DNA of 64,000 nucleotides, taken from CADEED01 sp963711635. GTDB taxonomy: Bacteria; Pseudomonadota; Gammaproteobacteria; Steroidobacterales; Steroidobacteraceae. Location of the stretch: contig CAVQEZ010000019.1 of NCBI GenBank assembly GCA_963711635.1, positions 202,945 to 266,944 of the forward strand, given 5' to 3'. A program made the translations under genes and the position numbers. Shown here in pieces: positions 54,426-64,000 of this stretch (positions are counted from its first letter, which is position 1; each line of letters starts with the position of its first letter). The notes beneath the pieces were generated by a model. That model was not told the origin of the DNA. It searched no databases and saw only the letters and a list, made by a program, of their open reading frames with translations.

Positions 54426-54716
54426 TCAGCCCCTGGTCACGACGGGCGCCCAGGGACCATGTCCTCCCGGCAGTGGCGGGGCGGCTCGGGGTCGTCGCCC
54501 GGGGCGGCGTGTCATCACCACGGTGGCGCCGCACACGGTGCAGCGGTACTCGACGTCGACGGCGGCTGGAGGTCGGCGGGGTCGGGCTCGGCTCGGGCAC
54601 GGATCTTGAACTTCCGGATCAGCGCCGGCGCCGAGCACGTAGATCACGAGCGCGGCGCCGACCGCGACCAGCAGCCGGAGCGCGAACCAGAGGACGTCCA
54701 GGCCGATGCCCGCCCG
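54426..54716 (-). CDS. Small membrane-anchored zinc-ribbon protein, frameshifted
   Basis: About 95 residues: one transmembrane helix (DVLWFALRLLVAVGAALVIY), a short basic linker (IRKFKIRARAEPDPADL), then EYRCTVCGATVVMT and PPRHCREDM, four cysteine/histidine positions fitting a zinc ribbon. Two breaks. The start is unclear; it lies within about ten bases of the thiolase stop, so the two are probably cotranscribed. Function unknown. Confidence 0.6.
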   Translation of the reverse strand, partial: RAGIGLDVLWFALRLLVAVGAALVIYVLGAGADPEVQDPCPSRARPRRPPAAVDVEYRCTVCGATVVMTRRPGRRPRAAPPLPGGHGPWAPVVTRG

Positions 54717-54721
54717 TGACC

Positions 54722-55894
54722 TCAGCCCAGGCGCTCGATGATGGTGGCGTTGGCCATGCCGCCGCCCTCGCACATCGTCTGGAGGCCGTAGCGGCCGCCG
54801 GTGCGCTCGAGCTCGTTGAGCAGCGTCGCCATGAGCCGGGCGCCCGAGCAGCCGAGCGGGTGGCCGAGGGCGATGGCGCCGCCGTTCACGTTCACCTTGG
54901 TCATGTCGGGGTGGTGCTCCTTCTCCCACGAGAGCACGACCGGCGCGAACGCCTCGTTGATCTCGACGAGGTCCATGTCGGTCGAGCGTCATCTTCGCCC
55001 GCTCGAGCACCTTGGTCGTGGCCGGGATCGGCCCGGTGAGCATGATGACCGGGTCGACGCCGGCGAGCGCGAACGTGTGGAAGCGGGCCCGCGGGCGTGA
55101 GGCCGAGCTGGTTCGCCTTCTCCTCGCTCATGACGAGCACCGCGGCGGCGCCGTCGGTGATCTGCGACGAGTTGGCGGCGGTGATCACGCCGTCGGGCTT
55201 GAACGCGGGCTTCAGCGTGGCGAGCTTCTCGAGCGACGAGTCGGGCCGGATGCCCTCGTCGGCGGTGAACAGCTGCGTCGCCCTCCTCGGTCGTGACCTC
55301 GATCGGCACGATCTCGCGGTCGAAGCGGCCCTCCTCGCGCGCCCGCGCGGCGCGCTGGTGCGACTCGACCGAGAAGCGGTCGTTGTCCTCGCGGGAGATG
55401 TTCCACTTCTCGGCGATGAGCTCGGCCGAGATGCCCTGCGGCACGAGCCCGCCCTGCTCCGGGTAGCGGGCGATCATCTTCGGGCCGAACGGCATGCTCC
55501 CGGGGATCGACCGACGCGCCCATCGGCACGCGCGTCATGCTCTCGACGCCGGCCGCGATCACGACGTCGTAGGCGCCGGCCATCACGCCCTGGGCGGCGA
55601 AGTGCGCCGCCTGCTGCGACGAGCCGCACTGCCGGTCGACCGACGTGCCCGACCACCGACTCGGGGAAGCCGGCGGCGAGCGCGGCGTTGCGGCCGACGT
55701 TGATCGCCCTGGTCGCCGACCTGCATGACGCAGCCCATGATCACGTCCTCGACGAGCGCGGGGTCGAGGTCGTTGCGCTCGACGAGCTGCCGCAGCGTGT
55801 GCGCGGCGAGGTCGACGGGGTGCGTGTCCTTGAGCGTTCCGTTGCGCTTCCCGAGCGGGGTGCGGACTGCGTCGACGATCACTGCCGTGGCCAT
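54722..55894 (-). CDS. Acetyl-CoA acyltransferase (thiolase), frameshifted
   Basis: About 390 residues, the usual length. Start MATAVIVDAVRTPLGKRNGT; nucleophile Cys in SVDRQCGSSQQAAHFAAQGV; VIAAGVESMTRVPMGA; NEAFAPVVLSWEKE; VNVNGGAIALGHPLGCSGAR with active-site His; and QTMCEGGGMANATIIERLG with the second Cys. It cleaves 3-ketoacyl-CoA (beta-oxidation) or condenses acetyl-CoA; direction unknown. Breaks near 54,985, 55,095, 55,280, 55,510, 55,650 and 55,710. Confidence 0.93.
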
Positions 55895-55970
55895 GCGGCC
55901 CTCCTACTGCGACGACTCGACCGAGCCGGTCAAGATCTAGTCCTAGCGGCGGCCGACTATCGTCCCGCCC

Positions 55971-56404
55971 GTGCCCCGCAACATGGACCGATCGACTGGG
56001 CGACGGTGGCATGGCGCTGCTCGGCCAGCTCGGGCTGTCGTTCGACGCCTACGGCGCCGGCTGGGCGAGGCGACGTGGGTGCCGACCGAGCTCGCCTGCA
56101 ACCCCGGCGGGATCGTGCACGGCGGCGTCTACGGCGTCGTCCACGACGCCGCCATGAACTTCGCCACCAACGCCGCGCTCGAGTCGGGCGACCGGGCGGC
56201 GACGCTCGAGGTCAAGTACTCGACGATGCGGCCCGGCCCGCGCCGGCGACACGCTCTCGCGTGCGGGGCGAGGTGGTCCAGCTGACCCGGCAGGTCGCCT
56301 ACGTCGAGACGACGATCCGCACGACGAGCGACGAGCTGGTGTCGCGCGGGGACTGCGACCTTCTTCGTGCGCCGGAAGCCGGCCGAGCAGCCGATCAGGC
56401 GTAG
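55971..56404 (+). CDS. PaaI-family hotdog thioesterase, frameshifted
   Basis: About 140 residues: GEATWVPTELACNPGGIVHG then GGVYGVVHDAAMNFATNAAL contains the HGG hotdog motif and active-site Asp. YSTMRPARAGDTLSVRGEVV, QLTRQVAYVETTIRTTSDEL and SRGTATFFVRR follow. Divergent from thiolase with a gap of about 75 bases. Acyl-CoA hydrolysis is likely; substrate unknown. Breaks near 56,005, 56,065, 56,245 and 56,355. Confidence 0.85.
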
Positions 56405-57760
56405 GCAGGGACGCACGGCACGTGGGATCGTGAACGCGAAGGTCGAACCCCGGCCCGGCTCGCTCTCGACCCAGATGTCGCCGCCATGGAGCTCGGTGAA
56501 GCGTTGCGCGATCGTGAGGCCGATGCCGGTGCCGCGGGCTTCGAACCGCCGTGGCCCGACTGGTAGAAGCGGTCGAACACCCGGGCCTGCTCGGCCGGTG
56601 GAGATCCCCGGCCCCTCGTCCTCCACGTACACGACCGCGTCGTCGTCTTCGCTCGTAGGCGCGCACGAACACCCGGTCCCTGGAGGCGAGAACTTCACCG
56701 CGTTGGTGAGCAGGTTCACCAGCACGTGCCCGAAGCCGTCGCGGTCGGCCATGACCGGCAGGCCGTCGGGGATGTCGACCTCGATCCGATGCTGCGCCGA
56801 CGACGGGCGCGAGGTCGCGCAGCGCGGATGCACCTCGTGGCCACGTCGAGCGTCCACCGGCACCACCTCGACCGGTCCGGCGTCGCTGCGGGCGAACTGC
56901 ATGAGCTGGCTGGTGAGCCGGGCAGCTCGTCGGCATTGTTCGACACCCGCCCGAGCAGCTCGCGGCGCTGCTCCTCGGGCAGCCGGTCCCAGTGCACGAG
57001 CACGGTGTCGAGGAAGCCCTTCACGGCGGTGAGCGGCGTGCGCAGCTCGTGCGACACGAGCGCGAGGAAGTCGCTCTTCTGCCGCGTGGCCGCGGCGAGC
57101 CGGACCGCGTGCTCCCGCTCGAGGTCGGAAGCCTCGTCCCACTCGGCGAGCAGGCGGCGTTGGCGCCGCCTGTAGCGCGGCACCTGCCGGCCCGCGGCGA
57201 GGAGCACGCCGAGCCCGAGGGCGAGCGTCAATGCGGTCACGAGGATGCGCGGCTCGGTGACGGTTCCGGCCAGCGCGTCGCCGATATGTCCGACGGCCTC
57301 GACCGGCGTGGTGACGGTGTCGACCTCCGGGCTCTGCGCGGGTGGCGCCCGGGCGGGGCGACTGGCTCGGCGGTGCGAAGGCGGGCCCGCGATCGGCGCG
57401 GTCCGAACCGCGGATCGAGCAGGGCGCCGGTGGGCACGGCCGCGGGCAGCACGATCGTGGGCGCGGCGCCGGAGGGCGGGCTCTCGGGCGCGGGTGTAGG
57501 GGTCGGCGTGGCTGCGGGGGCGGCGCGGGGGTCGGCGCGGCGGGCTGCGGTCGCGGGCGCGAGCCGTGGCCGGTGGCGGCGGTGGGACGGCGGCTGCGGA
57601 GGCGGGCAGCTGACCGAGGCGGGATGCCCAGGAGCGAGACGCAGATCTGTGCACCCGCCGGCGGCGGCGTCGCGGCCAGCAAGCCGCCGCCGACGCTCGC
57701 CGGCTGGCCGGCGGCGAGCAGGCGCACGGTGCCGACAGGCCGACCGAGGCGGCCGCTCAC
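56395..57760 (-). CDS. Sensor histidine kinase with exported Pro-rich region, frameshifted
   Basis: GTG start (VSGRLGRPVGTVRLLAAGQP) overlaps the stop of the upstream kinase. The exported part is Pro/Ala-rich, followed by a transmembrane helix (ILVTALTLALGLGVLLAAGR). HisKA has a normal H-box, FLALVSHELRTPLTAVKGFL. The ATPase domain has NAVKFSPPG (N box), VYVEDEGPGIS (G1), GTGIGLTIAQRFTELHGGDI (G2) and ESEPGRGSTFAFTIP. About 455 residues. No response regulator lies beside it. At least nine breaks. Confidence 0.85.
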
Positions 57761-59561
57761 CGTGACGCCTCGGCGTCGTCGGCGACGAGCCGCGCCGCCG
57801 GCATGCGAGAACGAGAACGTCGACCCTGGCCCGCGCTCGCTCTCGACCCAGATCCGGCCGCCGTGCAGCTCGGTGAAGCGGCGGGCGATCGTGAGCCCGA
57901 TGCCGCCACCGTGCGTGGCGCCGTTCGCGTCGGACGACCGGTAGAAGCGGTCGAAGATCCGCTGCCTGCTCGGAGTCGGGGATGCCGATGCCCTCGTCGC
58001 GATACCGAGACGACGACCTCGTCACCGCTCCGGGCCGCGCGCACGACGATCCGGCTGCCGGCGGGCGAGAACTGCGACCGCGTTCGTGAGGAGGTTCTTC
58101 ACGCACGTGGTCGAAGCCGGTCGGGTCGGCGAGGAGCCGAGACGCGGCCGGGACGTCGACCTCGACGAAGTGGTCGGCCACGACCGGGCCGAGGTCCTCG
58201 AGCGCGAACTCGACCGCGGCGGCGCACGTCGAGCGGCTGCGGCACGATGTCGACGACGCCGGCGTCGGTGCGGGCGTAGTCGAGGAGCTGGCCGACGAGC
58301 CGGGCGAGCTCGTCGGCGTTGCCCGAGGCGCGTCTCGAGCAGGCTCTGGCGCTGCCGTCGTCGGTGAGCTGGTCCCAGTCGTCGATCACGGTGTCGACGA
58401 GGCTCCTTCACCGCGTTGAGCGGCGTGCGCAGCTCGTTCGACACGCAGCGCGAGGAACTCGCTCTTCTGGCGGTCGATCTCGGCGAGCTCGGCGGCCGCG
58501 GCGCGCTCGTCCTCGTAGACCCGCGCCTGCAGGATGACCGCAGCGGCCCGTTCCGCGTACGCCTCGAGGAAGTCGAGGTCCTCGTCGTCGGGCCCGCCGG
58601 GCCACGGGAAGCCCGCCGCGATCGCGCCGAAGGGCTCGTCGTCGGCCACGAGGGGCACGAGCACGAGCGAGCGGCAGCCGAGCCGGCGCAGCGTTGCCGT
58701 CCACGGCTGGAACCAGCCGGCGAAGTCCGGAGCGGCCGTAGAGGTCGGCGACGACGGTGGGCTCGCGTGCGGCGAGGGCGGCGGCCGAGCGAGCGCCCTC
58801 GGTCTCGAGGTCGATATCGGGCCGGCGGAGCGGGAGATGTCGATCTGTGGACGTGAGCTCCGAGCGGCGGTGAGGTCTTGAGCGCGACCACGACTCGGCG
58901 CCGTCGCGGACGAGGACACCGGCCACGGCGACGTCGACGCCGTGCCGCGACCGAGTCGCGATCGAGTGCGAGGGTGGTGCCGAGGTCGGGCTGCGCCGCG
59001 ACCCGGTCGAGGAGTCGTGCAGCTGCGCGAGCGCCTCGGTCGTGCGGCGGTGATCGGCGGTGAGCCGGTCGACGACGAGGACGACGCGGGCACGACGAGC
59101 GCGTACGCCATGAGCGTGAGCTCGTCGACCTGCTCGTTCACGGGCGCGAGCGCCTGGCGAGCAACGCGCCGCCGATGACCGCAGCCGACAGCCAGAGGCC
59201 GAGGGTGAGCCCGGCGGCCCAGGTGTAGAAGCCCACGCCGACGAGCAGGAGCAGCGCGCCCGCGACGCCGACCCGCGGGATCGCCACCATCACCACGACG
59301 ACGGCGGTCGACGCCGACGAACGGGCGGACCGAGCTTCGCCGGGAACTCGGGGAAGCGCGCCGCGACGGGTCGATGACGACGAGCGCCGCCACGTAGCCG
59401 ATCGTGACCAGGCACAGCGTGAGGCCCTCGCCCGAGCTGAGCCCGGGCGCGAACGGCAGCGTCGCCGCGCCGAGCGCGACGAGGAGGAGCCCGAGGCTGC
59501 GCAAGCCCGCGGCGCTCATCCGGCGGTGGTCGCTTTCGTTCCGCGAAGACCTTCCGGTCAC
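57757..59561 (-). CDS. Membrane GAF histidine kinase with Asn in place of the phospho-His, frameshifted
   Basis: Several N-terminal transmembrane helices (LRSLGLLLVALGAATLPFAP, LCLVTIGYVAALVVID), a GAF domain (PWTATLRRLGCRSLVLVPLV, EPFGAIAAGFPWPGGPDDED, ERAAAVILQARVYEDERAAA), then HisKA reading LVSNELRTPLNAVK: the H-box His is Asn (codon at 58,436-58,438). ATPase motifs are kept: DEGIGIPDSEQ, GGGIGLTIARRFTELHGGRI and ESERGPGSTFSF. About 600 residues. The second kinase follows with a GTGA overlap, so the pair may be a heterodimer with this one as a non-phosphorylated partner, unless the Asn is a read error. Confidence 0.8.
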
Positions 59562-59695
59562 GAGTCAGACCCCTCATTGTGCGGAAGGGTTGACCAGCGG
59601 GGCATGGCCCGTTGTGACCCTTTCGCCCATCGATCGGGCTAGTCCAGTCTCGCACCGATCGGGCCATCGCCGGGACGCGGCATGGCTGGCGGGAC

Positions 59696-60460
59696 GTGAC
59701 CACGGATCCCCACCGACGCGCCGGCACCGGCCCGTCGCCCGCTGAGCACGCGGATCCGGCTTCGGCTGGCTGCTCGAGGCGGCCGTCGTCTACTGGCTGT
59801 ACCGGGCCTACTCCTGGGTCCGGGCCGAGCTGGTCGCGTCCGGCCGCCAGGCCCTCGCCAACGCCCGGACGGCTCGTCGACTGGCAGCAGCACCTGTACC
59901 TCGACCACGAGCGCACGATCCAGCGCTGGTTCCTCGACGACCGCTGGTTCATCGGGTTCTGGAACCTCTGGTACGGCACCGCGCACTACCTCGTGCCGGT
60001 CGTCACGCTGGTGTGGCTCTACGTCGCCGACCCGGTCCGCTACGTGCGCTGGCGCAACACGCTGCTGTGGATGCTGCCGCTCGCGCTCGCTGGCTTCTGG
60101 CTGTTCCCGCTCACGCCGCCGCGCCTGATGCCGCCGGGACTTCGGGTTCGTCGACACCCGCGCTCGAGTACTTCACCCTCGGCCCGCGGACCGCGCCAGC
60201 CTGCGCGGCACGAACCCGTACGCGGCGATGCCGAGCCTGCACGTCGGCTGGTCGACGGCGTGTGCGATCGCGGCTGTGGCCGCGCGTCCGGCACCGGTGG
60301 AGCCGGGCGCTGGTCGCGGCGTATCCCGGCGGCGATGCTGTTCGACACGGTCATGACCGGCAACCACTACTTCCTCGACGCCGTCGGGTCGTCGATCGTG
60401 CTCGGCCTCGCCTACGTGCTCGCGACCGCGCCGTCCTGGTGGCGCGGGGCGCGTTCAGGC
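59696..60460 (+). CDS. PAP2-superfamily membrane phosphatase/phosphotransferase, frameshifted
   Basis: About 255 residues. VDWQQHLYLDHERTIQRWFL, FIGFWNLWYGTAHYLVPVVT, LLWMLPLALAGFWLFPLTPP, NPYAAMPSLHVGWSTACAIA (catalytic PSLH) and DTVMTGNHYFLDAVGSSIVL (TGNHYFLD) are the motifs of the actinobacterial inositol-phosphotransferase-like PAP2 group. In Corynebacteriales such enzymes act on membrane lipids such as inositol phosphoceramide-like or lipoarabinomannan precursors; the substrate here is unknown. The 3' end overlaps the convergent transporter gene and is not certain. Confidence 0.8.
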
Positions 60461-61602
60461 AGCGCGATCAGTGCCAATGGGATGACGAACATGAACAGCA
60501 CGAACCCCGCGAGGTGGTACTTCGACTGGAGCGCCCAGCGGGCGAAGCCCAGGCACCCGCGCCGCACGAGCGGGTAGGAGAACGTGAGCAGGAAGAGCGT
60601 CCACACGGTGACGCCGATGGTCACCGCGACGACGACCCGCACGCCGTCCTGGTTGCCGAGCAGGATCGCGGCCACGAGCGTGTCGGCGAGCGTCGTGATG
60701 TTGGCGCCCGGCGATGTACGGCAGCGTGTTGGCGCGGCGCAGGTAGCCCTTGGCGACGAGGGGCACCAGCACGGTGAGCGCCACCGACACCGACAGGGTC
60801 AGCAGGCAGACGCCGCATCCGAGCAGGAACATCGGCCACTTGCGGGTCGTACCAGGCGACTCGGGCCGGTGCTCGAGCTGCTCGCCGCCGACCGCGGGCA
60901 GCACCCGGTCGAACAGCCGCGAAGCCCGAGCAGCAGCACGCCGAGCCCGACGGGGAACAGCGTCCAGTCCGGGCAGCATCGCCTGCGTGACGTCGACGGC
61001 CCACCCGAACACGGTGTCGGTGGCCGAGGTGAGCTCGACGGCGACGTGCCGATGTCGAGGCCGTCGAGCGCGCCGCGCGTCGAGCAGCAGGTAGCCGACG
61101 ATCGCGCCGGGCACGTAGGTGATCATCGTCATCAGCAGCGAGAGGATGCCGATCGAGATCGGCGCGCGCGGCCGGCGACGCCGGTGCGCCGCGCAGCGCG
61201 TAGATCACGCCCACCACGAGCACGACGAACGCTGCTCCGAGGCGGGAGCCGGTGAGCATGGTGAACGACTGGGTGCGGTCGATCGGCGCCGCCGTCGAGG
61301 AGGGCCAGCGCCGACGCCGCGACCGGCGAGCCCGACAGCACGATGCAGGCGCCGAACCAGCCGAGCCCGAGCGTGCTCCACGCGTTGTCGGTGAAGATCG
61401 AGCCCTCGAGCGTCGGGACGAGCTCGGCCGCGCCCGCCTTCATGAGCCCGAGCGCGGTGACGAAGAGGCCGAGCCCGAGCGACGAGGTAGACGAGCCGGA
61501 GCGCGAGCGGGTGGAGCCGGCGGCGGCGACGACGACGATGTCCTCGTCGGGGAGCTCCCGCCCGTGGATGTGGGCGACCTCGGGGGGTTCGGCCTCCGGC
61601 AC
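60412..61602 (-). CDS. Na/Pi-cotransporter-like membrane protein, frameshifted
   Basis: About 380 residues with around eight helices. GLFVTALGLMKAGAAELVPT, WFGACIVLSGSPVAASALAL, MLTGSRLGAAFVVLVVGVIY and YIAGANITTLADTLVAAILL resemble the inverted-repeat transport core of Na/Pi cotransporters (NptA/YjbB), with GANITT near the second repeat. The usual QSSSA signature is not seen, so the assignment is tentative. At least six breaks. The 3' end is uncertain (60,412 or about 60,455). Confidence 0.6.
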
Positions 61603-61674
61603 GGGAGCAGGCTAGTTCCGGCCGAGCTAGCCGATGCGAAAGCTCGACAATGCCGGGAAGCGCGAGATCCTCGC

Positions 61675-62128
61675 GTGCGCATCTCGGCCAAGGCGGACTA
61701 CGCCGTCCGCGCCACCGTCGAGCTGGCCTCGCTCGCGGCCGACGGCCCGGTGAAGGGCGACCGGCTCGCCGCCGCCCAGGACATCCCGCTGAACTTCCTC
61801 GAGAACATCATGCGGGAGCTGCGCAAGGCCGGGATCCTCGGGAGCCAGCGGGGTGCCGAGGGCGGCTACTGGCTCGCCCGGCCGGCCGAGGACGTCACGA
61901 TCGCCGACGTCATCCGCGCGGTCGAGGGCCCGATCGCCGACGTGCGCGGCACCCGGCCCGAACGGCTCTCCTACCAGGGATCGGCGGCCGCGCTCGCGCG
62001 ACGTCTGGGTGGCGGCGCGGGCGAACCTCCGGGCCGTCCTCGAGCACGTCACGATCGCCGACGTGGCGAGGGGTGAGCTCCCCGCGATCGTGGCCGAGCT
62101 CGTCGGCGATCCCGCCGCCTGGACCTGA
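61675..62128 (+). CDS. Rrf2 family transcriptional regulator, frameshifted
   Basis: About 150 residues from GTG at 61,675 (VRISAKADYAVRATVELASL). The winged HTH is LAAAQDIPLNFLENIMRELR and AGILGSQRGAEGGYWLARPA, the standard Rrf2 signature, followed by IADVIRAVEGPIADVRGTRP. The three cysteines that hold the Fe-S cluster in IscR/NsrR are absent, so it is an apo-type member (CymR-like). One break near 62,000. Target unknown. Confidence 0.88.
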
Positions 62129-62217
62129 GGCGGCGCCGGTCGCTCCGACCTACGGGCGCCGGCGACGATCCTCGGCGTTGCGGTCGCGTCCGCGAGCGCC
62201 GGGCGTCGCCCGGGCAG

Positions 62218-62511
62218 TCAGGCCTCGCGCTCGCGGGTGCGGGTGGCCCGACGGGGCAGGTGACCGACGGTCGGCGCGAGCTCGGCCCGTTCCGCCCGGG
62301 TGACGGCGACGTCGTCGGGGTTGCCGCACACGCACTCGGAGCGCACCCGGACTCGCGACCGGTCCCATCCGACGGCCGCGCCGATGGCCACCGCGCCCAC
62401 GATCCAGAGCAGCTCGGCGTTGCCACCGAGGACCACGAACAGGAGTGCGCCGGCGATGACCGCCCCCATGGTCAAGGGATGCAGCCAGAAGCGCTCGGAC
62501 CGGATGTCCAT
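62218..62511 (-). CDS. Small two-helix membrane protein
   Basis: 97 residues, unbroken: MDIRSERFWLHPLTMGAVIA, helices GAVIAGALLFVVLGGNAELL and LLWIVGAVAIGAAVGWDRSR, then a basic/cysteine-containing tail (SECVCGNPDDVAVTRAERAE). The CxC could bind metal. Function unknown. Confidence 0.6.
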   Translation of the reverse strand: MDIRSERFWLHPLTMGAVIAGALLFVVLGGNAELLWIVGAVAIGAAVGWDRSRVRVRSECVCGNPDDVAVTRAERAELAPTVGHLPRRATRTREREA

Positions 62512-62675
62512 CGTGACCTCCTCGTCGTGACCAGCATGGGCGTCGACGACTGAACCCGCCCTGAACCCTGACGCCCGGCTGAACCACCTGAACCTCTCCT
62601 GAACCTGCGAGGCCACGATCCGGACACAGTGCGCAGGCGTCGCCACTCGTCGGCTCGCATCGCTACGCTCCCCCG

Positions 62676-63840
62676 ATGCCGAACTTCGTCTACACGCACG
62701 CGTCGCGATCGCCGTGCTCGCCGCGACCATCGTCGGGGCCACGACCTTCGCCCTACCGGCAGGTGCCGGCGAACCGCCGACACCCGACGCCGCGCTCAAC
62801 CGCGCGATCGAGCGTTTCGCCGCGAGCCGGGGCGGGCCACCGGCGATCGCGGCGGTGGTGCAGCGCGACGACGACGTCCAGCTCCACGCCGCGGGCACCG
62901 TGGAGGTCGACGCCTCGACACCCCCAACTCTCGAGGACCACGTGCGCCTGGCGAGCGTCGCGAAGGCGTTCAGCGGCGCCGCCGCGCTCACCCTGGTCGG
63001 CGACGGCACACTCACGCTCGCCGACACGATCGGCCAGCACTTGCCCGACCTGCCGTCGACGTGGGGCGAGATCACCCTCGCCCAGCTCCTCGGCCACACG
63101 AGCGGCATCAAGGACTTCAGCGGGACCGACGGAGTTCCAGGACGCGGTGCGGGCGTCGCTCGCCGTCGCCCCGCCACCCGTCGAGCTGCTCTCGTACGTC
63201 GCCGAAGATCCGCTCGAGTTCGAACCGGGCGGCGCTACCGGTACTCCAACTCCGACAACATCGTCGTCGGGCTATGGTCGAAGCGGTCTCGGGCAGCCGT
63301 ACGCCGGCGTTCCTCGACACGCGGTCTCCCCCACCCTCGGGCTCACCGGCACCAGCCTCCCCCGAGGGGCCGGAGATGCCCGAACCCTTCGTCCACGGCT
63401 ACACGCTCGATCCGCCGGATCCGCCCGATGACGTCAGCGAGGTGATCGCGGCCAGGTGGTCGTGGGCGTCGGGAGGCGTCGTGTCGACCCCGGCCGACGC
63501 CAACGCGTTCGTGCCGCGGGTACGTCCACGGCGACGAGACGAGCCCGGCGGCCCGCTCCGAGCAGTTCGAGTTCGTGGCCGGTGGGAAATCGGAGCCGCC
63601 GGGGCCGGGCGGAACGCGGCCGGCCTGGCAGTCTTCCGCTACCGCACGCAGTGCGGACGGTGTTCGGCCACACCGGCAACACCGCCGGGTACACGCAGTT
63701 CATCGCCGCGAACACGGGACGGGTCGCGCTCGACGAGCGTGTCGGTGAGCGCGCAGATCACACCGAACTCCGATCCGAAGCGGTTCAAGACCCTGCGCAC
63801 GATCTTCGGACTCGCCGTGTCCGCGGCGATGGAGGGTTAG
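62676..63840 (+). CDS. Serine hydrolase of the beta-lactamase/D-Ala-D-Ala carboxypeptidase fold, frameshifted
   Basis: About 390 residues. Exported: signal peptide VAIAVLAATIVGATTFALPA with AGAG cleavage region. Catalytic motifs: SxxK in RLASVAKAFSGAAALTL, YxN in RYSNSDNIVVGL, and HTG in FGHTGNTAGYTQFIA (the KTG-equivalent). LLGHTSGIKDFSG is the usual class C-like loop. Likely a peptidoglycan or peptide hydrolase in the envelope; true substrate unknown. At least six breaks. Confidence 0.88.
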
Positions 63841-64000
63841 CTCGCCACGGGCGGCGCGACCATCGGCCACGGGCGTTCTCGCTTCCACCGCCAGCGCGAC
63901 GTCGAACAGCAGCTCGTCGGCGTGGTGGCGGCCGAGTACCTGCATGCCGACGGGCAGACCGCCGACCGTGCCCGCGGGGATCGACACCGCGGGGTTGCCG
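63837..64000 (-). CDS. Amidase signature family protein, C-terminal fragment at the window edge
   Basis: The window ends inside the gene. Visible: GNPAVSIPAGTVGGLPVGMQ, VLGRHHADELLFDVALAVEA and, after one break, PVAMVAPPVAS-stop. The NPAVSIPAG...GLPVGMQV segment is the conserved C-terminal part of amidase signature enzymes (GatA-like). Its stop overlaps that of the convergent serine hydrolase gene. Confidence 0.85.
   Translation of the reverse strand, partial: ATPRCRSPRARSAVCPSACRYSAATTPTSCCSTSRWRWKRERPWPMVAPPVAS

Overview
The window is almost certainly a composite. Bases 1 to about 11,000 carry genes of a high-GC gammaproteobacterium, possibly Xanthomonadales or Steroidobacter-like: RNase E, a low-molecular-weight phosphotyrosine phosphatase, a DUF2339 membrane protein, two lipoproteins, a TPR-GGDEF protein and a MOSC protein. 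The MOSC gene is cut at about 11,000. From there to the end the genes are actinobacterial and fit Acidimicrobiia (Ilumatobacter-like): CrgA, FhaA/FhaB, PstP, PASTA-PknB, many P450s and TetR regulators, and cyclase-ATPase regulators. No integrase or insertion sequence lies at the boundary, so an assembly chimera is the simplest reading. Taxonomy is inferred from protein sequence only.

Left part: rne has a structured leader and a bidirectional terminator shared with the convergent phosphatase. The phosphatase is coupled to the DUF2339 gene. The divergent gap between DUF2339 and a zinc-protease lipoprotein holds three 13-bp palindromes phased at exactly 20 bp.

Middle part (11-44.4 kb) is accessory actinobacterial DNA. 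It starts with a catabolic/redox cluster: quinone oxidoreductase, extradiol dioxygenase, flavin oxidoreductase-like protein, two P450s and three TetR regulators with visible operators. Next come methyltransferases, a DM13 protein, a flavoprotein disulfide reductase, DegV, a thioesterase, hydrolases and an aldo/keto reductase. Then come two very large cyclase-ATPase regulators, a third cyclase fused to an inactive-looking hydrolase, and an autoregulated HTH/nucleotidyltransferase pair. An interspersed intergenic repeat runs through this part: a TNAG-type tetranucleotide arm followed by a conserved core of about 95 bp, all copies in the same orientation. It is the most unusual thing in the window.

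Right part (44.4-64 kb): tRNA-Leu(CAG), fhaA, fhaB, pstP, ftsW/rodA, pbpA, pknB, (mutY), trpG/pabA and crgA. This is the conserved near-origin cell-wall and division block of Actinobacteria. It is followed by a zinc-ribbon membrane protein, thiolase, thioesterase, two overlapping histidine kinases, a PAP2 enzyme, a Na/Pi-like transporter, an Rrf2 regulator, a serine hydrolase and a cut amidase.

Single-base frameshifts occur in many genes, including essential ones. They are densest at 11-16 kb, 28-31 kb and 44.5-64 kb and look like sequencing or assembly errors rather than gene decay. Coordinates of affected genes span the whole reconstructed gene, and the protein text was pieced together across frames.
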